From DAISKN01 sp963716925 (lineage in GTDB: Bacteria > Acidobacteriota > Vicinamibacteria > Marinacidobacterales > SMYC01): DNA of 64,000 nt. Numbering within the stretch: the first letter of the stretch is position 1; each line of letters starts with the position of its first letter. Below, in pieces: positions 54,417 through 62,883 of the stretch. The notes below the pieces were generated by a model. It saw only the letters and a list, made by a program, of their open reading frames with translations, ran no database searches and was not told the origin of the DNA. The DNA lies in contig CAVQUX010000006.1 in NCBI GenBank assembly GCA_963716925.1, positions 930,001 through 994,000 on the forward strand, in the 5' to 3' direction. A program made the position numbers and the translations under genes.

Positions 54417-54922
54417 TCGGCCCGGCCGTAGAACGTTCGAATCACGACTTCGTTCTTGGAGTCCTCGAGACGGAGCTTGACGGTGTAGAGGAGCTGGCTT
54501 CCCTCCATGGCGTAGAGCTCGTCGATCTCCCCCAGGTCCTTGCCGTCGGTCCGCGCCTGGAGCACGCTCCCCTCCCACTTCGTCACCGTCTCGAGCTTCT
54601 CCCCCCAGGGAGTCTCCCGGTTGTGCTTCTTTCCGTCGATGTAATAGATGCGGACGTTGTCCGCGTCGTCGTAGAGGCGAATGTCCGAAGCACTCTGGCG
54701 AACTTCGAGGACGCCAAGCGCACGCACGAGTGCCGTCAGCCTGTCCGCGGTACGCCGGTTCTTCGGGCTCATGCGATTCGGGTCGCCGAGGCCCCCGAAA
54801 ATGACGGCTTCGCCGTCGTCGCTCTTCGTCTTGTCGAGCTTCCATTTACCGCTGAAGTCTGGATTCCCCTGAGCGAAGGCAACGGAAGCCAGCAGGAGAA
54901 GGGAAACGAGGATACGCACCAT
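54413..54922 (-). CDS. Small exported protein of unknown function
   Basis: A 169-residue protein with leader VRILVSLLLLASVAFAQG. The mature part begins PDFSGKWKLDKTKSDDGEAV, a pattern I associate with small secreted lipocalin-like proteins of Acidobacteriota, and ends VVIRTFYGRAE. It is strand-rich and lacks catalytic motifs. GGAGGT precedes the ATG. It overlaps the next gene by four bases. The function is unknown. Confidence 0.75.
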   Translation of the reverse strand: MVRILVSLLLLASVAFAQGNPDFSGKWKLDKTKSDDGEAVIFGGLGDPNRMSPKNRRTADRLTALVRALGVLEVRQSASDIRLYDDADNVRIYYIDGKKHNRETPWGEKLETVTKWEGSVLQARTDGKDLGEIDELYAMEGSQLLYTVKLRLEDSKNEVVIRTFYGRAE

Positions 54923-54969
54923 CGAGACCTCCGACACCAGCCATCTTATCGCAGGCCGAGCTCCCGGCT

Positions 54970-55791
54970 TCAGGGAAGCGCGGAAATCCAGTCGCTCTGC
55001 TCGAGCCAGCGCCTGCGGAGCTCCTCGAGAACGCCCGTCCGCTCGAGGGCACCGAGGTAGTTCTCGACGAGGTTCTGGAACCGGGCGTCGGAAGGCGATA
55101 TCGCGATGCCCACGGGCTCGACGGTGAACGGCTTCGAGAGGGTCCCCAGGTCCTTGTTGGGATGGCGGAGCACAGCGAGGACGCATACGGGCATGTCGGC
55201 CACCATGGCGGTCGCGGCGCCCGAGGTCACCATCTGGACGGCGGTGTCGTAATCCCGGGTGGTCACGAGCTTCGCCCGGGGAGCGACCCGCGCGAGGTAG
55301 CTCTGGCTCGTCGAGTTCTCGAGAGCGACGAGAGTCAGCTCCGGCCGGTCGAGATCGCGCGGAGTCTTCATTCCCGTCAGCGTCCCCGAATCGGTCAGCA
55401 CCGACTTTCCCGAAAGAACGTAGGGGCCGACGAACGCGAATTCCCGGCTCCGCTCGGGGGTGATCGAGATTCCCGAGAGGACCATGTCGACCTTGCCCTC
55501 CTTGAGCGCGGGGAGCAGATCGGGAAACGGCATGGAGGTGAGCGAGAGGTCGACGCCCATCGCCTCCGCCAGGAGCCGCGCGAGGTCGACCTCGAGCCCG
55601 ATGAGCCGCCCGTCCCGGGTGACTGCGTTGAACGGCGGCTGCGTTCCCGAAGTCGCCACCCGCAGCTCCCGGTTCTTCAGCACCCGGTCGATCACCGGGC
55701 TCTCGGCCATCGACGGAGGCGATGGAGCCGCAGCGGCGGCCGCAAACAGAAGCGAAATGAGAGCGGTCCGGGTTGCCATCGCGCTCACCAT
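54970..55791 (-). CDS. Amino-acid-type ABC substrate-binding protein (SBP family 3)
   Basis: A 273-residue periplasmic solute-binding protein. After a signal peptide it shows the family core: RELRVATSGTQPPFNAVTRD, LIGLEVDLARLLAEAMGVDL, DMVLSGISITPERSREFAF and a C-terminal FQNLVENYLGALERTGVLEE. Family members bind polar or basic amino acids. No permease or ATPase gene is adjacent; the neighbour upstream is gamma-glutamyltransferase, which releases amino acids in the periplasm, so the two may act together. A second in-frame ATG at 55779 would avoid the seven-base overlap with that gene. Confidence 0.9.
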   Translation of the reverse strand: MVSAMATRTALISLLFAAAAAAPSPPSMAESPVIDRVLKNRELRVATSGTQPPFNAVTRDGRLIGLEVDLARLLAEAMGVDLSLTSMPFPDLLPALKEGKVDMVLSGISITPERSREFAFVGPYVLSGKSVLTDSGTLTGMKTPRDLDRPELTLVALENSTSQSYLARVAPRAKLVTTRDYDTAVQMVTSGAATAMVADMPVCVLAVLRHPNKDLGTLSKPFTVEPVGIAISPSDARFQNLVENYLGALERTGVLEELRRRWLEQSDWISALP

Positions 55792-57554
55792 GCCATCACG
55801 TAGCTGTCCCCGGTGGGGCTCACGCCTCCCATGAGGACACCGCTCCCTGGATGAATCAGGATGCCCTTCACCGAGCCGACGCCCCGGACGTCGCGGATGT
55901 CGAGCTTGTGGCCCAGGGAAGCGAGCTCCTCGAGGACGTGCCGGGGGAGCGCGGACGGGACCCGGAGCGTTCCCTCGACTTCATGCGGAAAGTACGACGC
56001 GCGGAAGCCGGTGCTGATGACGGCGGGCGCTTCGAGGGCCTGCTGCACGTTCATCCCGAACTCCACGACGTTCAGGAAAAACTGGAGCTGGGTCTGGGGC
56101 TGGGTGTCGGCGCCGGGAGTCCCGAAGACGAGGTAGGGCTTCTTGTCCTTCAGCGCGAGCGCGGGGTTGATGGTGTGGCGCGTTCTCTTCCCCGGCGCGA
56201 GCACGTTCGGGTCGCCCTCGTCGAGATAGAAGTACGCCATCCGATTGTTGAGGAAGTATCCCGCGCCCTCGACCACCATGCCGCTCCCGAAAGCCGAGAG
56301 CAGGCTCGAGGTGATGGAGACCATGTTCCTCTCGCCGTCGACCACCGCGAGGTACGTGGTCAGCCCGTAGGTGTCCTCGGGGGCCGGACCGATCTCGAGC
56401 GGCACTTCGCGGCTCGACGCGTACGACGAGGGCCCGTTGTCGGTCGCTGCCCCCTTGGGCAATCCAGGCGCCGGCTCCCCAACGATTGCGTGATCGGGAT
56501 GGATCTCGCGGCGCCTTCTTTCCGCCCACTCGTCGGAGAGCATTTCGTCCATGGGAATGGGGGCGACGAACCTCGGATCCCCTACGTAGCGGTTGCGGTC
56601 GGCGAAAGCGAGCTTCAGGGACTCCGTTACCAGGTGAAGATAGCGGGCGCTGTTGTGTCCCATGTAGCGAAGGTCGAATCCTTCGAGCGTCTGGAGCGCC
56701 TGGAGCATCACGTGCCCCTGGGAGTTCGGCGGGCACTCGAAGACCTCGATCCCCCGGTAGTCGACGTGAATCGGCGCATCCTCGTGGGCCTGGAAACGGG
56801 AGAGGTCCTGTTCGACGAAGAGTCCTCCGTTCGCCTTCATGTAGGCCACCGTCGCCCGCCCCGTCTCTCCCTTGTAGAAGTCGCGGCTTCCTTCCCGGGC
56901 GATGCGGGACAGGGTCCTCGCGATGTCGGACTGGACGACCCGGTCCCCCATGCGTAAAGGCTTTCCGTCGCGAAACCAGATCCCGGTCGTCGTGGGATAC
57001 TTCGAGAGCTTCGAAGCGCTCTCCGCGAGGGATGCCTCGAGGTGCTCGGTCACGGGAAAGCCGCCTTCGGCGATCTCGATCGCGGGCGCGAGCGCTTCCG
57101 CGAAGCTCTTCGATCCGTAGGTCGCGACCGCGAGCTCCGCCGCCGACACCGCCCCGGGGACGCTCACCGAGAGCGGCCCCTCGGCGGGGATTCCCCCCTC
57201 GTCGCGGTAGCGCTCGAGCGTCGCCGCGAGGGGCGCGGGGCCGGTGCCGTTGATGAACTTCACCTCGCCCGTCTTCGCGAGGTACACGAGGATCAGCATG
57301 TCGCCGCCGATTCCGGTCATCATCGGCTCGACCAGTCCCTGGACCGCCCAGGCGGCGATCGCGGCATCGATCGCGTTTCCCCCCGACTTCAAGACGCGCA
57401 GACCCGCTTCCGACGCGAGCGGATGACCCGAGGCGATCATCCCGTGGTCCGCGGCCACGACCGGCCGCCAGGTCGAGGTCTGTGCGCGCGCGGGACCCGC
57501 GGCGGCGAGGAGAGCAAAAAGCGCCGGAACCAGAGTCTTCCTGGCGTTCGTCAT
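55785..57554 (-). CDS. ggt: Gamma-glutamyltransferase
   Basis: A 589-residue N-terminal-nucleophile hydrolase made as a precursor that self-cleaves. Signal peptide: VPALFALLAAAGPARAQ. Family blocks are VVAADHGMIASGHPLASEAG, GGNAIDAAIAAWAVQGLVEP, TGIGGDMLILVY, then the cleavage site before the catalytic Thr in EDTYGLTTYLAVVD. The small subunit has SSLLSAFGSGMVVEG and MGGVSPTGDSY. It would hydrolyse or transfer gamma-glutamyl groups from glutathione-like compounds in the periplasm. It heads the minus-strand run of binding-protein and unknown genes and faces the hairpin-rich region at 57569. Confidence 0.93.
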   Translation of the reverse strand: MTNARKTLVPALFALLAAAGPARAQTSTWRPVVAADHGMIASGHPLASEAGLRVLKSGGNAIDAAIAAWAVQGLVEPMMTGIGGDMLILVYLAKTGEVKFINGTGPAPLAATLERYRDEGGIPAEGPLSVSVPGAVSAAELAVATYGSKSFAEALAPAIEIAEGGFPVTEHLEASLAESASKLSKYPTTTGIWFRDGKPLRMGDRVVQSDIARTLSRIAREGSRDFYKGETGRATVAYMKANGGLFVEQDLSRFQAHEDAPIHVDYRGIEVFECPPNSQGHVMLQALQTLEGFDLRYMGHNSARYLHLVTESLKLAFADRNRYVGDPRFVAPIPMDEMLSDEWAERRRREIHPDHAIVGEPAPGLPKGAATDNGPSSYASSREVPLEIGPAPEDTYGLTTYLAVVDGERNMVSITSSLLSAFGSGMVVEGAGYFLNNRMAYFYLDEGDPNVLAPGKRTRHTINPALALKDKKPYLVFGTPGADTQPQTQLQFFLNVVEFGMNVQQALEAPAVISTGFRASYFPHEVEGTLRVPSALPRHVLEELASLGHKLDIRDVRGVGSVKGILIHPGSGVLMGGVSPTGDSYVMAW

Positions 57555-57568
57555 GGGGCGCCTCCTTC

Positions 57569-57627
57569 GAATTCGCGGCGTAGTTGCACTACGCCTCGGC
57601 GAATTTGCGGCGTAGCTTATGCTACGT
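57569..57627. repeat. Two tandem hairpins in a divergent intergenic region
   Basis: Between the divergent gamma-glutamyltransferase and Yip1 genes lies a direct repeat, CGAATTCGCGGCGTAG and CGAATTTGCGGCGTAG, about 31 bases apart with one mismatch. Each copy continues into a hairpin: GGCGTAG-TTGCA-CTACGCC (57577-57595) and CGTAGC-TTAT-GCTACG (57611-57626). Loops differ while stems keep pairing. It could be a double operator for one or both divergent promoters or a small repetitive element. Neither hairpin has a T-tail, so terminators are unlikely. Confidence 0.55.
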
Positions 57628-57728
57628 CCCGCTCGAAAGCGATTCGTCGCCCACGACGAAGCACTTGCACGCCTCCTGGATGGCGCATAGAGTCGGCGCG
57701 TTCGTCGACCGATCGACAGGAGGAGCTC

Positions 57729-58259
57729 ATGGCCAGTTTCACGGATCGGATGATCGGAGCGGCAAAGCTCGAGACCGCGATCTACGAAGAGGTGGAGAAC
57801 GATCCGAACGCGATGGGGCAGGCGATCGGAGTCGTCGTTCTTTCGGCCGTCGCCTCGGGCATCGGCTCTCTCGGGGGCGGGCTCTCGGGCCTGGCCGGCG
57901 GAATCGTTTTCGCCCTCGTGGGGTGGTTCATCTGGGCGGGCATCATCTTCCTCGTGGGCACGAAGGTCATGCCCGAGCCTCAGACCAAGGCCGACCTCGG
58001 GCAGCTGCTCCGGACCATGGGCTTCGCGGCGTCGCCCGGCGTCTTCAACGTACTCGGCATCATCCCCGTTCTCGGCTGGCTGGTGCGCATCGGAGTCATG
58101 CTGTGGCAGCTCGTCTGCATGGTGATCGCCGTCCGCGCGGCGCTGGACTACCAGAAGACGGAGAAGGCCATCCTCGTCTGCGTCATTGGATGGGTGGCCT
58201 ACATGGCGACGGTCTTCGTTTTCGGAAGCCTCCTCGGCATCGGCGCCGCGCTCTCCTGA
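57729..58259 (+). CDS. Yip1-domain membrane protein
   Basis: A 176-residue integral membrane protein with five or six hydrophobic segments (IGVVVLSAVASGIGSLGGG, IVFALVGWFIWAGIIFLVG, FGSLLGIGAAL). The N-terminus SFTDRMIGAAKLETAIYEEV, the QTKADLGQLLRTMGFAASPG block and the overall layout match bacterial Yip1-family proteins, whose role is not established. AGGAGG lies seven bases before the ATG. It is monocistronic; the next gene converges on it nine bases downstream. Confidence 0.82.
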   Translation: MASFTDRMIGAAKLETAIYEEVENDPNAMGQAIGVVVLSAVASGIGSLGGGLSGLAGGIVFALVGWFIWAGIIFLVGTKVMPEPQTKADLGQLLRTMGFAASPGVFNVLGIIPVLGWLVRIGVMLWQLVCMVIAVRAALDYQKTEKAILVCVIGWVAYMATVFVFGSLLGIGAALS

Positions 58260-58268
58260 ACATACGCC

Positions 58269-58748
58269 TCAACGCGGGGACCGCAGCTCCACGAGACGGC
58301 CCACCATGGGATGCTCGAGTCCCTCGAAGTCCGCGACGCTCATCTGGACGGTGTCGGTGTGAGTGCCCGCGTTGAAGGTGATCGTGGGATGGTCCTCGAA
58401 CGAAGCGTCCAGCCATACGGGTACTCCGTACAGGCTCCCGAGAGGAGGCTCGGCGCCGGCCTCACAGCCGGCGAAACGTTCCTCGAACTCGCTTTCCCTG
58501 GCCAGGCGGAAGCTCGAAGCCCCGGCCAGGTGGGCGAGCTTCTCGAGATCGAGGCGCTCGTTCGCCGGAATGACCGCCATCACCAGGGAGTCGTCCACCA
58601 CGACGAGAACGCTCTTCGCCAGCTCTTTTCCGCTCACGTGCTGCGACTCGGCCACACGGGGCGCGGTGAACTCCTGTCCATGCGTGAGGTGCCGGTAGGG
58701 CACGCCTTTCTCGTCCAGGAAATCGGTAATATGTGAGGGTATGGACAT
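58269..58748 (-). CDS. YbaK/ProX-type aminoacyl-tRNA deacylase
   Basis: A 159-residue protein of the YbaK/INS superfamily that hydrolyses mischarged tRNA. Features are VPYRHLTHGQEFTAPRVAES, a conserved KELAKSVLVV stretch with the key Lys, and PPLGSLYGVPVWLDASFED toward the C-terminus. The length fits a free-standing deacylase rather than a ProRS domain. The start at 58748 matches the normal family N-terminus. It is divergent from the thioesterase-like gene with a 63-base gap. Confidence 0.9.
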   Translation of the reverse strand: MSIPSHITDFLDEKGVPYRHLTHGQEFTAPRVAESQHVSGKELAKSVLVVVDDSLVMAVIPANERLDLEKLAHLAGASSFRLARESEFEERFAGCEAGAEPPLGSLYGVPVWLDASFEDHPTITFNAGTHTDTVQMSVADFEGLEHPMVGRLVELRSPR

Positions 58749-58811
58749 CGTTACCTCCCGCTCGAGGCACTCGGTCCCCATGCTACATCGATCTCTCCCG
58801 GAGGCGCATTC

Positions 58812-59219
58812 GTGAAGTCCTCGCTGGCTCCGGGGCTCCGACGGGTCGAGCGTATCGAAATCGACCCGCCGCGCACCATCGGCTTTCTCGGCGACGAGCT
58901 CCGGGTCTACAGCACTCCATCGATGGTGAAAGACGTCGAGTACGCTTCGTTGAAGCTCATCCAGGAGCACCTCGAGGAGGGAGAGAGCTCCCTCGGCATC
59001 CGAATCGCCGTCGACCACCTGGCGCCCACGCCCCCGGGGCAGTGGGTCGAGATCCACCTCGAGGTCAAGAGCGTCGAGGGCCGCAAGGTGAGAGTCGAGG
59101 CCGAAGTCCGCGACGCGATCGAGGTCGTAGGCAGGGCGGAGCACGTCCGTTTCGTGATCGACGTGAAGAGGCAGGCCGAGCGGCTGAAAGCGAAGGCGGC
59201 GCAGTTCGAGAAACCCTAG
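58812..59219 (+). CDS. Hotdog-fold thioesterase, FlK-like
   Basis: A 135-residue single-domain hotdog protein. The pattern STPSMVKDVEYASLKLIQEH followed by GIRIAVDHLAPTPPGQWVEI and VRVEAEVRDAIEVVGRAEHV fits the fluoroacetyl-CoA thioesterase-like (FlK) group, with Glu and His candidates in the first and second blocks. The cognate thioester is unknown; most members have broad acyl-CoA activity. The GTG start follows a weak GGAGG-like sequence. It precedes a glycosyltransferase by 25 bases on the same strand and may be co-transcribed. Confidence 0.82.
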   Translation: MKSSLAPGLRRVERIEIDPPRTIGFLGDELRVYSTPSMVKDVEYASLKLIQEHLEEGESSLGIRIAVDHLAPTPPGQWVEIHLEVKSVEGRKVRVEAEVRDAIEVVGRAEHVRFVIDVKRQAERLKAKAAQFEKP

Positions 59220-59244
59220 GGTCCCCCCTCGGCCTATCTTCTCG

Positions 59245-60501
59245 ATGCGGATACTCATCTCGGCGACCGGAAGCTACGGAGACATCTTCCCCTTCGTCGC
59301 CATCGGCCGAGAGCTCGAGCGCCGGGGGCACGACGTCCGGTTCTTCGCGAGCTCGTACTTCACGCCTCTCGTCGGGCGATCGGGGCTGACGGCAGTCGGC
59401 ATCGGATCGCCCGAAGCCTACGAAGCCGTGATACGCCATCCGGACGCGTTCCACCCCAAGAAGGGGATCCGCCTCATCGCGCAGGCGAACCTCGAGTACC
59501 TTCCGGAGCTCTACCGCAGGATGGACGAGCAGATCGTCCCCGGAGACACCCTCGTCATCGGTTCGAGCCTCGCCTTCGGAGCGCGGCTGTTCCAGGAGAC
59601 GCGCGGCGTTCCCACCGCCACGGCGCACCTCGCGCCTTCGCTCTTCCGCTCTGCGCTCGCGCCGCCCCGTTTCGAGGAGTCGGGCCTTCTCGAGAAGCTT
59701 CCCGCGTTCGTGAACCGCGCCCTCTTCTGGGTCATGGATCGCCTCGTGGTCGATCCCACCTTCTGTCCCGGCTTCAATCGATTCCGCGCCGGACTCGGTC
59801 TTCCCCCGGTGAAGCGGCTCTTCGGCGACTGGCTGCACCAGGCGAACGTCGTCGTCGGCCTCTTCCCCCCGTGGTTCGCCGAGAAGCAGCGCGATTGGGC
59901 GGGAAACGTCCACCTCACGGGCTTTCCCCTCGAAGACGGCTCGAAGTCGGGTGACCGGCTGACCGGAGAGGCCGCGAGATTTCTCGATTCGGCGAAGCGC
60001 CCGGTGATCTTCACCGCCGGCACCGCGGCGACGACGGAGACCCGGTTCTTCGAGGAGTCCGCCGAAGCCTGCCGGCTCACCGGCATCGACGGCATCCTCC
60101 TGACGCGGTACCGGGAGCAGATACCACGCGAGCTTCCGAAGAACGTGCAGCACTTCGACTACCTTCCGTTCTCGCTCGCCCTTCCGCGCGTCCGCGCCCT
60201 GTTGCACCACGGGGGGATCGGAACCTCGAGCCAGGCCCTCGCCGCCGGAGTTCCGCAGCTCGTGCGTCCCCTCGCCTACGACCAGTTCGACAACGCCCAT
60301 CGTCTCGAGCGCCTCGGCGCCGCCCGGACGCTTTCGCCCGCGCGCTACCGGGCGCCCGCCGTAGCCGCGGCGCTCGACGAGCTCACCCGATCGGAAGCGG
60401 TCCGGGAGGCCGCCCTCGCGCTCCAGAAGAAGGTCCTGGGCCACGACGCCGTCTCCTCGACGTCGGAGCTGATCCTGAAGGAGCTCACAGGTAGGGAGTG
60501 A
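59245..60501 (+). CDS. UGT-like (GT1, MGT-type) glycosyltransferase
   Basis: A 418-residue GT-B enzyme. The N-terminus RILISATGSYGDIFPFVAIG resembles macrolide/sterol glycosyltransferases, and the donor-binding motif HHGGIGTSSQALAAGVPQLV followed by PLAYDQFDNAHRLERLG is the bacterial form of the PSPG box. Family members glycosylate small hydrophobic acceptors. It lies 34 kb from the polyketide region, so a link is unsupported. Its end overlaps the convergent cardiolipin synthase gene by 17 bases. Confidence 0.9.
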   Translation: MRILISATGSYGDIFPFVAIGRELERRGHDVRFFASSYFTPLVGRSGLTAVGIGSPEAYEAVIRHPDAFHPKKGIRLIAQANLEYLPELYRRMDEQIVPGDTLVIGSSLAFGARLFQETRGVPTATAHLAPSLFRSALAPPRFEESGLLEKLPAFVNRALFWVMDRLVVDPTFCPGFNRFRAGLGLPPVKRLFGDWLHQANVVVGLFPPWFAEKQRDWAGNVHLTGFPLEDGSKSGDRLTGEAARFLDSAKRPVIFTAGTAATTETRFFEESAEACRLTGIDGILLTRYREQIPRELPKNVQHFDYLPFSLALPRVRALLHHGGIGTSSQALAAGVPQLVRPLAYDQFDNAHRLERLGAARTLSPARYRAPAVAAALDELTRSEAVREAALALQKKVLGHDAVSSTSELILKELTGRE

Positions 60502-61939
60502 GCAGCCGCGCGGCCCCGTCGCGCAGGCGAAGAACGAAGCTTCGCTTCTCCATGTCCCCGAGCGTCAGGCGCCGGGCCCGCGCGATCTTCTGGTCCACGA
60601 GCTCGTTCATCCGGCGCGCCAGCTCCCGGTCGTAGCATTCGACGTTGAACTCGAAATTGAGCTTGAGGCTCCTCGGGTCCCAGTTGGTGGAGCCGAGGAG
60701 CGTCCAGTAGTCGTCCATCACCGCGATCTTCGAGTGGTCGAAGGGATTTCCCGGCGACAGCCAGACGCGGCAGTCGTGCCTCAATACCTGGGCGATCTGA
60801 CCCCACATCGCCCAGGTGACGAGCCTCAGGTTTCCCTTCTCGGGGATCACGATGTCCACCTCGAGGCCGCTCAAGGCCGCGGCGTTGAGCGCGTAGACCA
60901 GGGGGAGGTCCGGAAGGAAGTACGGCGTCACGATCCGAATGGACCGCCGCGCGCTCGCGAGAGCTCCGAGGAGCGTGAAGGTGAGCACGTCGAGGTCGTC
61001 GTCCGGCCCGTCGGCGATCCCTCTCGCGATCGAGCTCCCCACGGGCGAAAGGCGGGGGAACCACTCCGGACCCCACAGCGACTCCGAGGTGGTGAACTCC
61101 CAGTCTTCGGCGAAGATCTCCTGAAGGTCGCGAACCACCGGCCCCTCGACCCGGAAGTGGAGATCGAGTCCCGGGTACCTCGGGTTCTCGGCGAGAACGA
61201 AGCCCTCGCGGATGTTCATTCCGCCGGTGAATCCGATGCGCCCATCGACCACCATGACCTTGCGGTGGTTGCGCAGGTTGAAAGAAGGAAAGAGGACGGC
61301 CGAGAACCGGGGCGGGAGAAAGAGCGCAGCCGGAACCCCCCTCTCCCTCAGCAGGCGGGTCACCGGCGGACGCGAGTAGCGCGACCCCAGGGCGTCGATG
61401 AGCACCCGCACCTCGACACCGCGGGCGCGGGCGGCGCAGAGCGCTTCGACGAATCGCTTGCCCCATCGATCGTTGTCGAAGATATAGGTCAGGAGCGAGA
61501 TGGACTTCTCGGCGGAGGCGATGGCATCGAGCATGGCGGGGTAGGCTTCGTCTCCGTTGACCAGGGGGCGGACACGATTGCCGTCCAGGAGCGGCAAGCT
61601 CGTGACCTTCTCCACCAGGTTCGCGACCGCCGCCGCGTCCGCGTTGCCCCCGAGAATCATCGTCACCTCCGCCGGGCGGAGCCAGCCGGGGGGAAGGGGG
61701 AGCATGGTTCTCTCGTGCTCGCGTCTCAACGCCACCGCCCGCCGGCGGATTCGGTTGATGCCGATCAAGTAGTAAAGGAGCGACCCCACCAGAGGGACGA
61801 GGATGATGACCGCGACCCATCCGATGGCGGCGCGGACCTCTTCCTTATATAGAGCCGCGTGAACGGCCGAGACGAAAGCCGCCCCCACGACGAGGACGGT
61901 ACCGAGGAGGACCAGGTCCGGCGGGATGAACTCCAGCAT
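60485..61939 (-). CDS. cls: Cardiolipin synthase (PLD family)
   Basis: A 484-residue phospholipase-D superfamily enzyme that joins phosphatidyl groups. Two N-terminal membrane segments are visible (LLGTVLVVGAAFVSAVHAAL, GWVAVIILVPLVGSLLYYLI), then the two HKD motifs NHRKVMVVDGRIGFTGG and DHSKIAVMDDYWTLLGSTN. The start at 61939 gives the standard length; the frame is open further upstream but the extra residues look non-coding. It is divergent from the next gene, with a 274-base gap (61940-62213) in which I see no gene. Confidence 0.92.
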   Translation of the reverse strand: MLEFIPPDLVLLGTVLVVGAAFVSAVHAALYKEEVRAAIGWVAVIILVPLVGSLLYYLIGINRIRRRAVALRREHERTMLPLPPGWLRPAEVTMILGGNADAAAVANLVEKVTSLPLLDGNRVRPLVNGDEAYPAMLDAIASAEKSISLLTYIFDNDRWGKRFVEALCAARARGVEVRVLIDALGSRYSRPPVTRLLRERGVPAALFLPPRFSAVLFPSFNLRNHRKVMVVDGRIGFTGGMNIREGFVLAENPRYPGLDLHFRVEGPVVRDLQEIFAEDWEFTTSESLWGPEWFPRLSPVGSSIARGIADGPDDDLDVLTFTLLGALASARRSIRIVTPYFLPDLPLVYALNAAALSGLEVDIVIPEKGNLRLVTWAMWGQIAQVLRHDCRVWLSPGNPFDHSKIAVMDDYWTLLGSTNWDPRSLKLNFEFNVECYDRELARRMNELVDQKIARARRLTLGDMEKRSFVLRLRDGAARLLTPYL

Positions 61940-62213
61940 TCGTCGTCGGCTTTCCTCCGAGGCCGGGTCGGCCGGTGGCCTGTCCACACTATCGGACGCC
62001 CCGTCCTCGCTGTCCTTCGGCCGGAACGAGGTGTCATGATACACAACCGAGGCTGGCCGGGCGAGGAGGGCAGAAGGCCGGCAAATTCGAGGATTTGCGG
62101 GAACGCATCGGGACTCGGTCGGGAATGGTTTTGGCCCTCCTTTTGCACATGAGTTACCATGAAGGGACGGTCCAAGAGAGGACAGACCCCAGCGCCTTCC
62201 CGGGCTCGATGAA

Positions 62214-62870
62214 ATGACACGAGAACGCCTGCTCCGCAAGCTCTTCGGATTGCTGGCCGTGGTGCTCCTGCCGCTCGCCGCGGGCGCCCAGGAGTCGGGC
62301 TCGGGGGAGGCCAAGAAGAAGGAAGAGTCGCCTTCGCCCGCCCCGGAACTGACCAAAGTCGAGACGACGGAGGAGCACCAGGAGGGGCTCGAGCGCAAGC
62401 TCGACTCCTCGCTCTCGGAGTTCGATGCGCTGCTTCTCAGGGAACAGGAGATCCTGGAGCAGAGGCGTGAGGCGGCTGGCGCGGCCGGCGGTGGGGGCGG
62501 CGCCGGCACCGCTCAAGTCGGCGGCGGTGGAGAAGGGACCGGCGAAGAAGGCAGCGCCGGTGCCGAAACCGGCGAAGAGGGTAAGACCGAAGGACCGACC
62601 GCGAAGGGTACGGGAGACTCCCCCGACGAGGCCTCCGGCGAGGAAGTCGCGCGGGATGAGGGCGCCCCGGAGACCTCCGAGGCGGGGACCGGCGAGGTCT
62701 CGAACGGGCGGATTCCACCGGACGTCGGCGATGGCGAGGACGACGACATCGTCGCCGGACAGCTTCGCGAGGCTGCGATGAAGGAAGAAGACCCCGAGCT
62801 TCGAGAGAAGCTCTGGGACGAATATCGCGCGTACAAGTTCGGAGAGAAGAAGAAGGAGACCGAAGGATGA
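62214..62870 (+). CDS. Exported acidic low-complexity protein of unknown function
   Basis: A 218-residue protein with a signal peptide (LLRKLFGLLAVVLLPLAAGA). After a short coiled-coil-like helix (EEHQEGLERKLDSSLSEFDA) there is a long Gly/Glu/Ala-rich low-complexity stretch with very little hydrophobic content, then a charged end with ELREKLWDEYRAYKFGEKKK. It is acidic and probably unstructured. A second exported protein follows 13 bases later, likely in the same operon. No function can be assigned. Confidence 0.75.
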   Translation: MTRERLLRKLFGLLAVVLLPLAAGAQESGSGEAKKKEESPSPAPELTKVETTEEHQEGLERKLDSSLSEFDALLLREQEILEQRREAAGAAGGGGGAGTAQVGGGGEGTGEEGSAGAETGEEGKTEGPTAKGTGDSPDEASGEEVARDEGAPETSEAGTGEVSNGRIPPDVGDGEDDDIVAGQLREAAMKEEDPELREKLWDEYRAYKFGEKKKETEG

Positions 62871-62883
62871 TGGGGAGGGAGTC

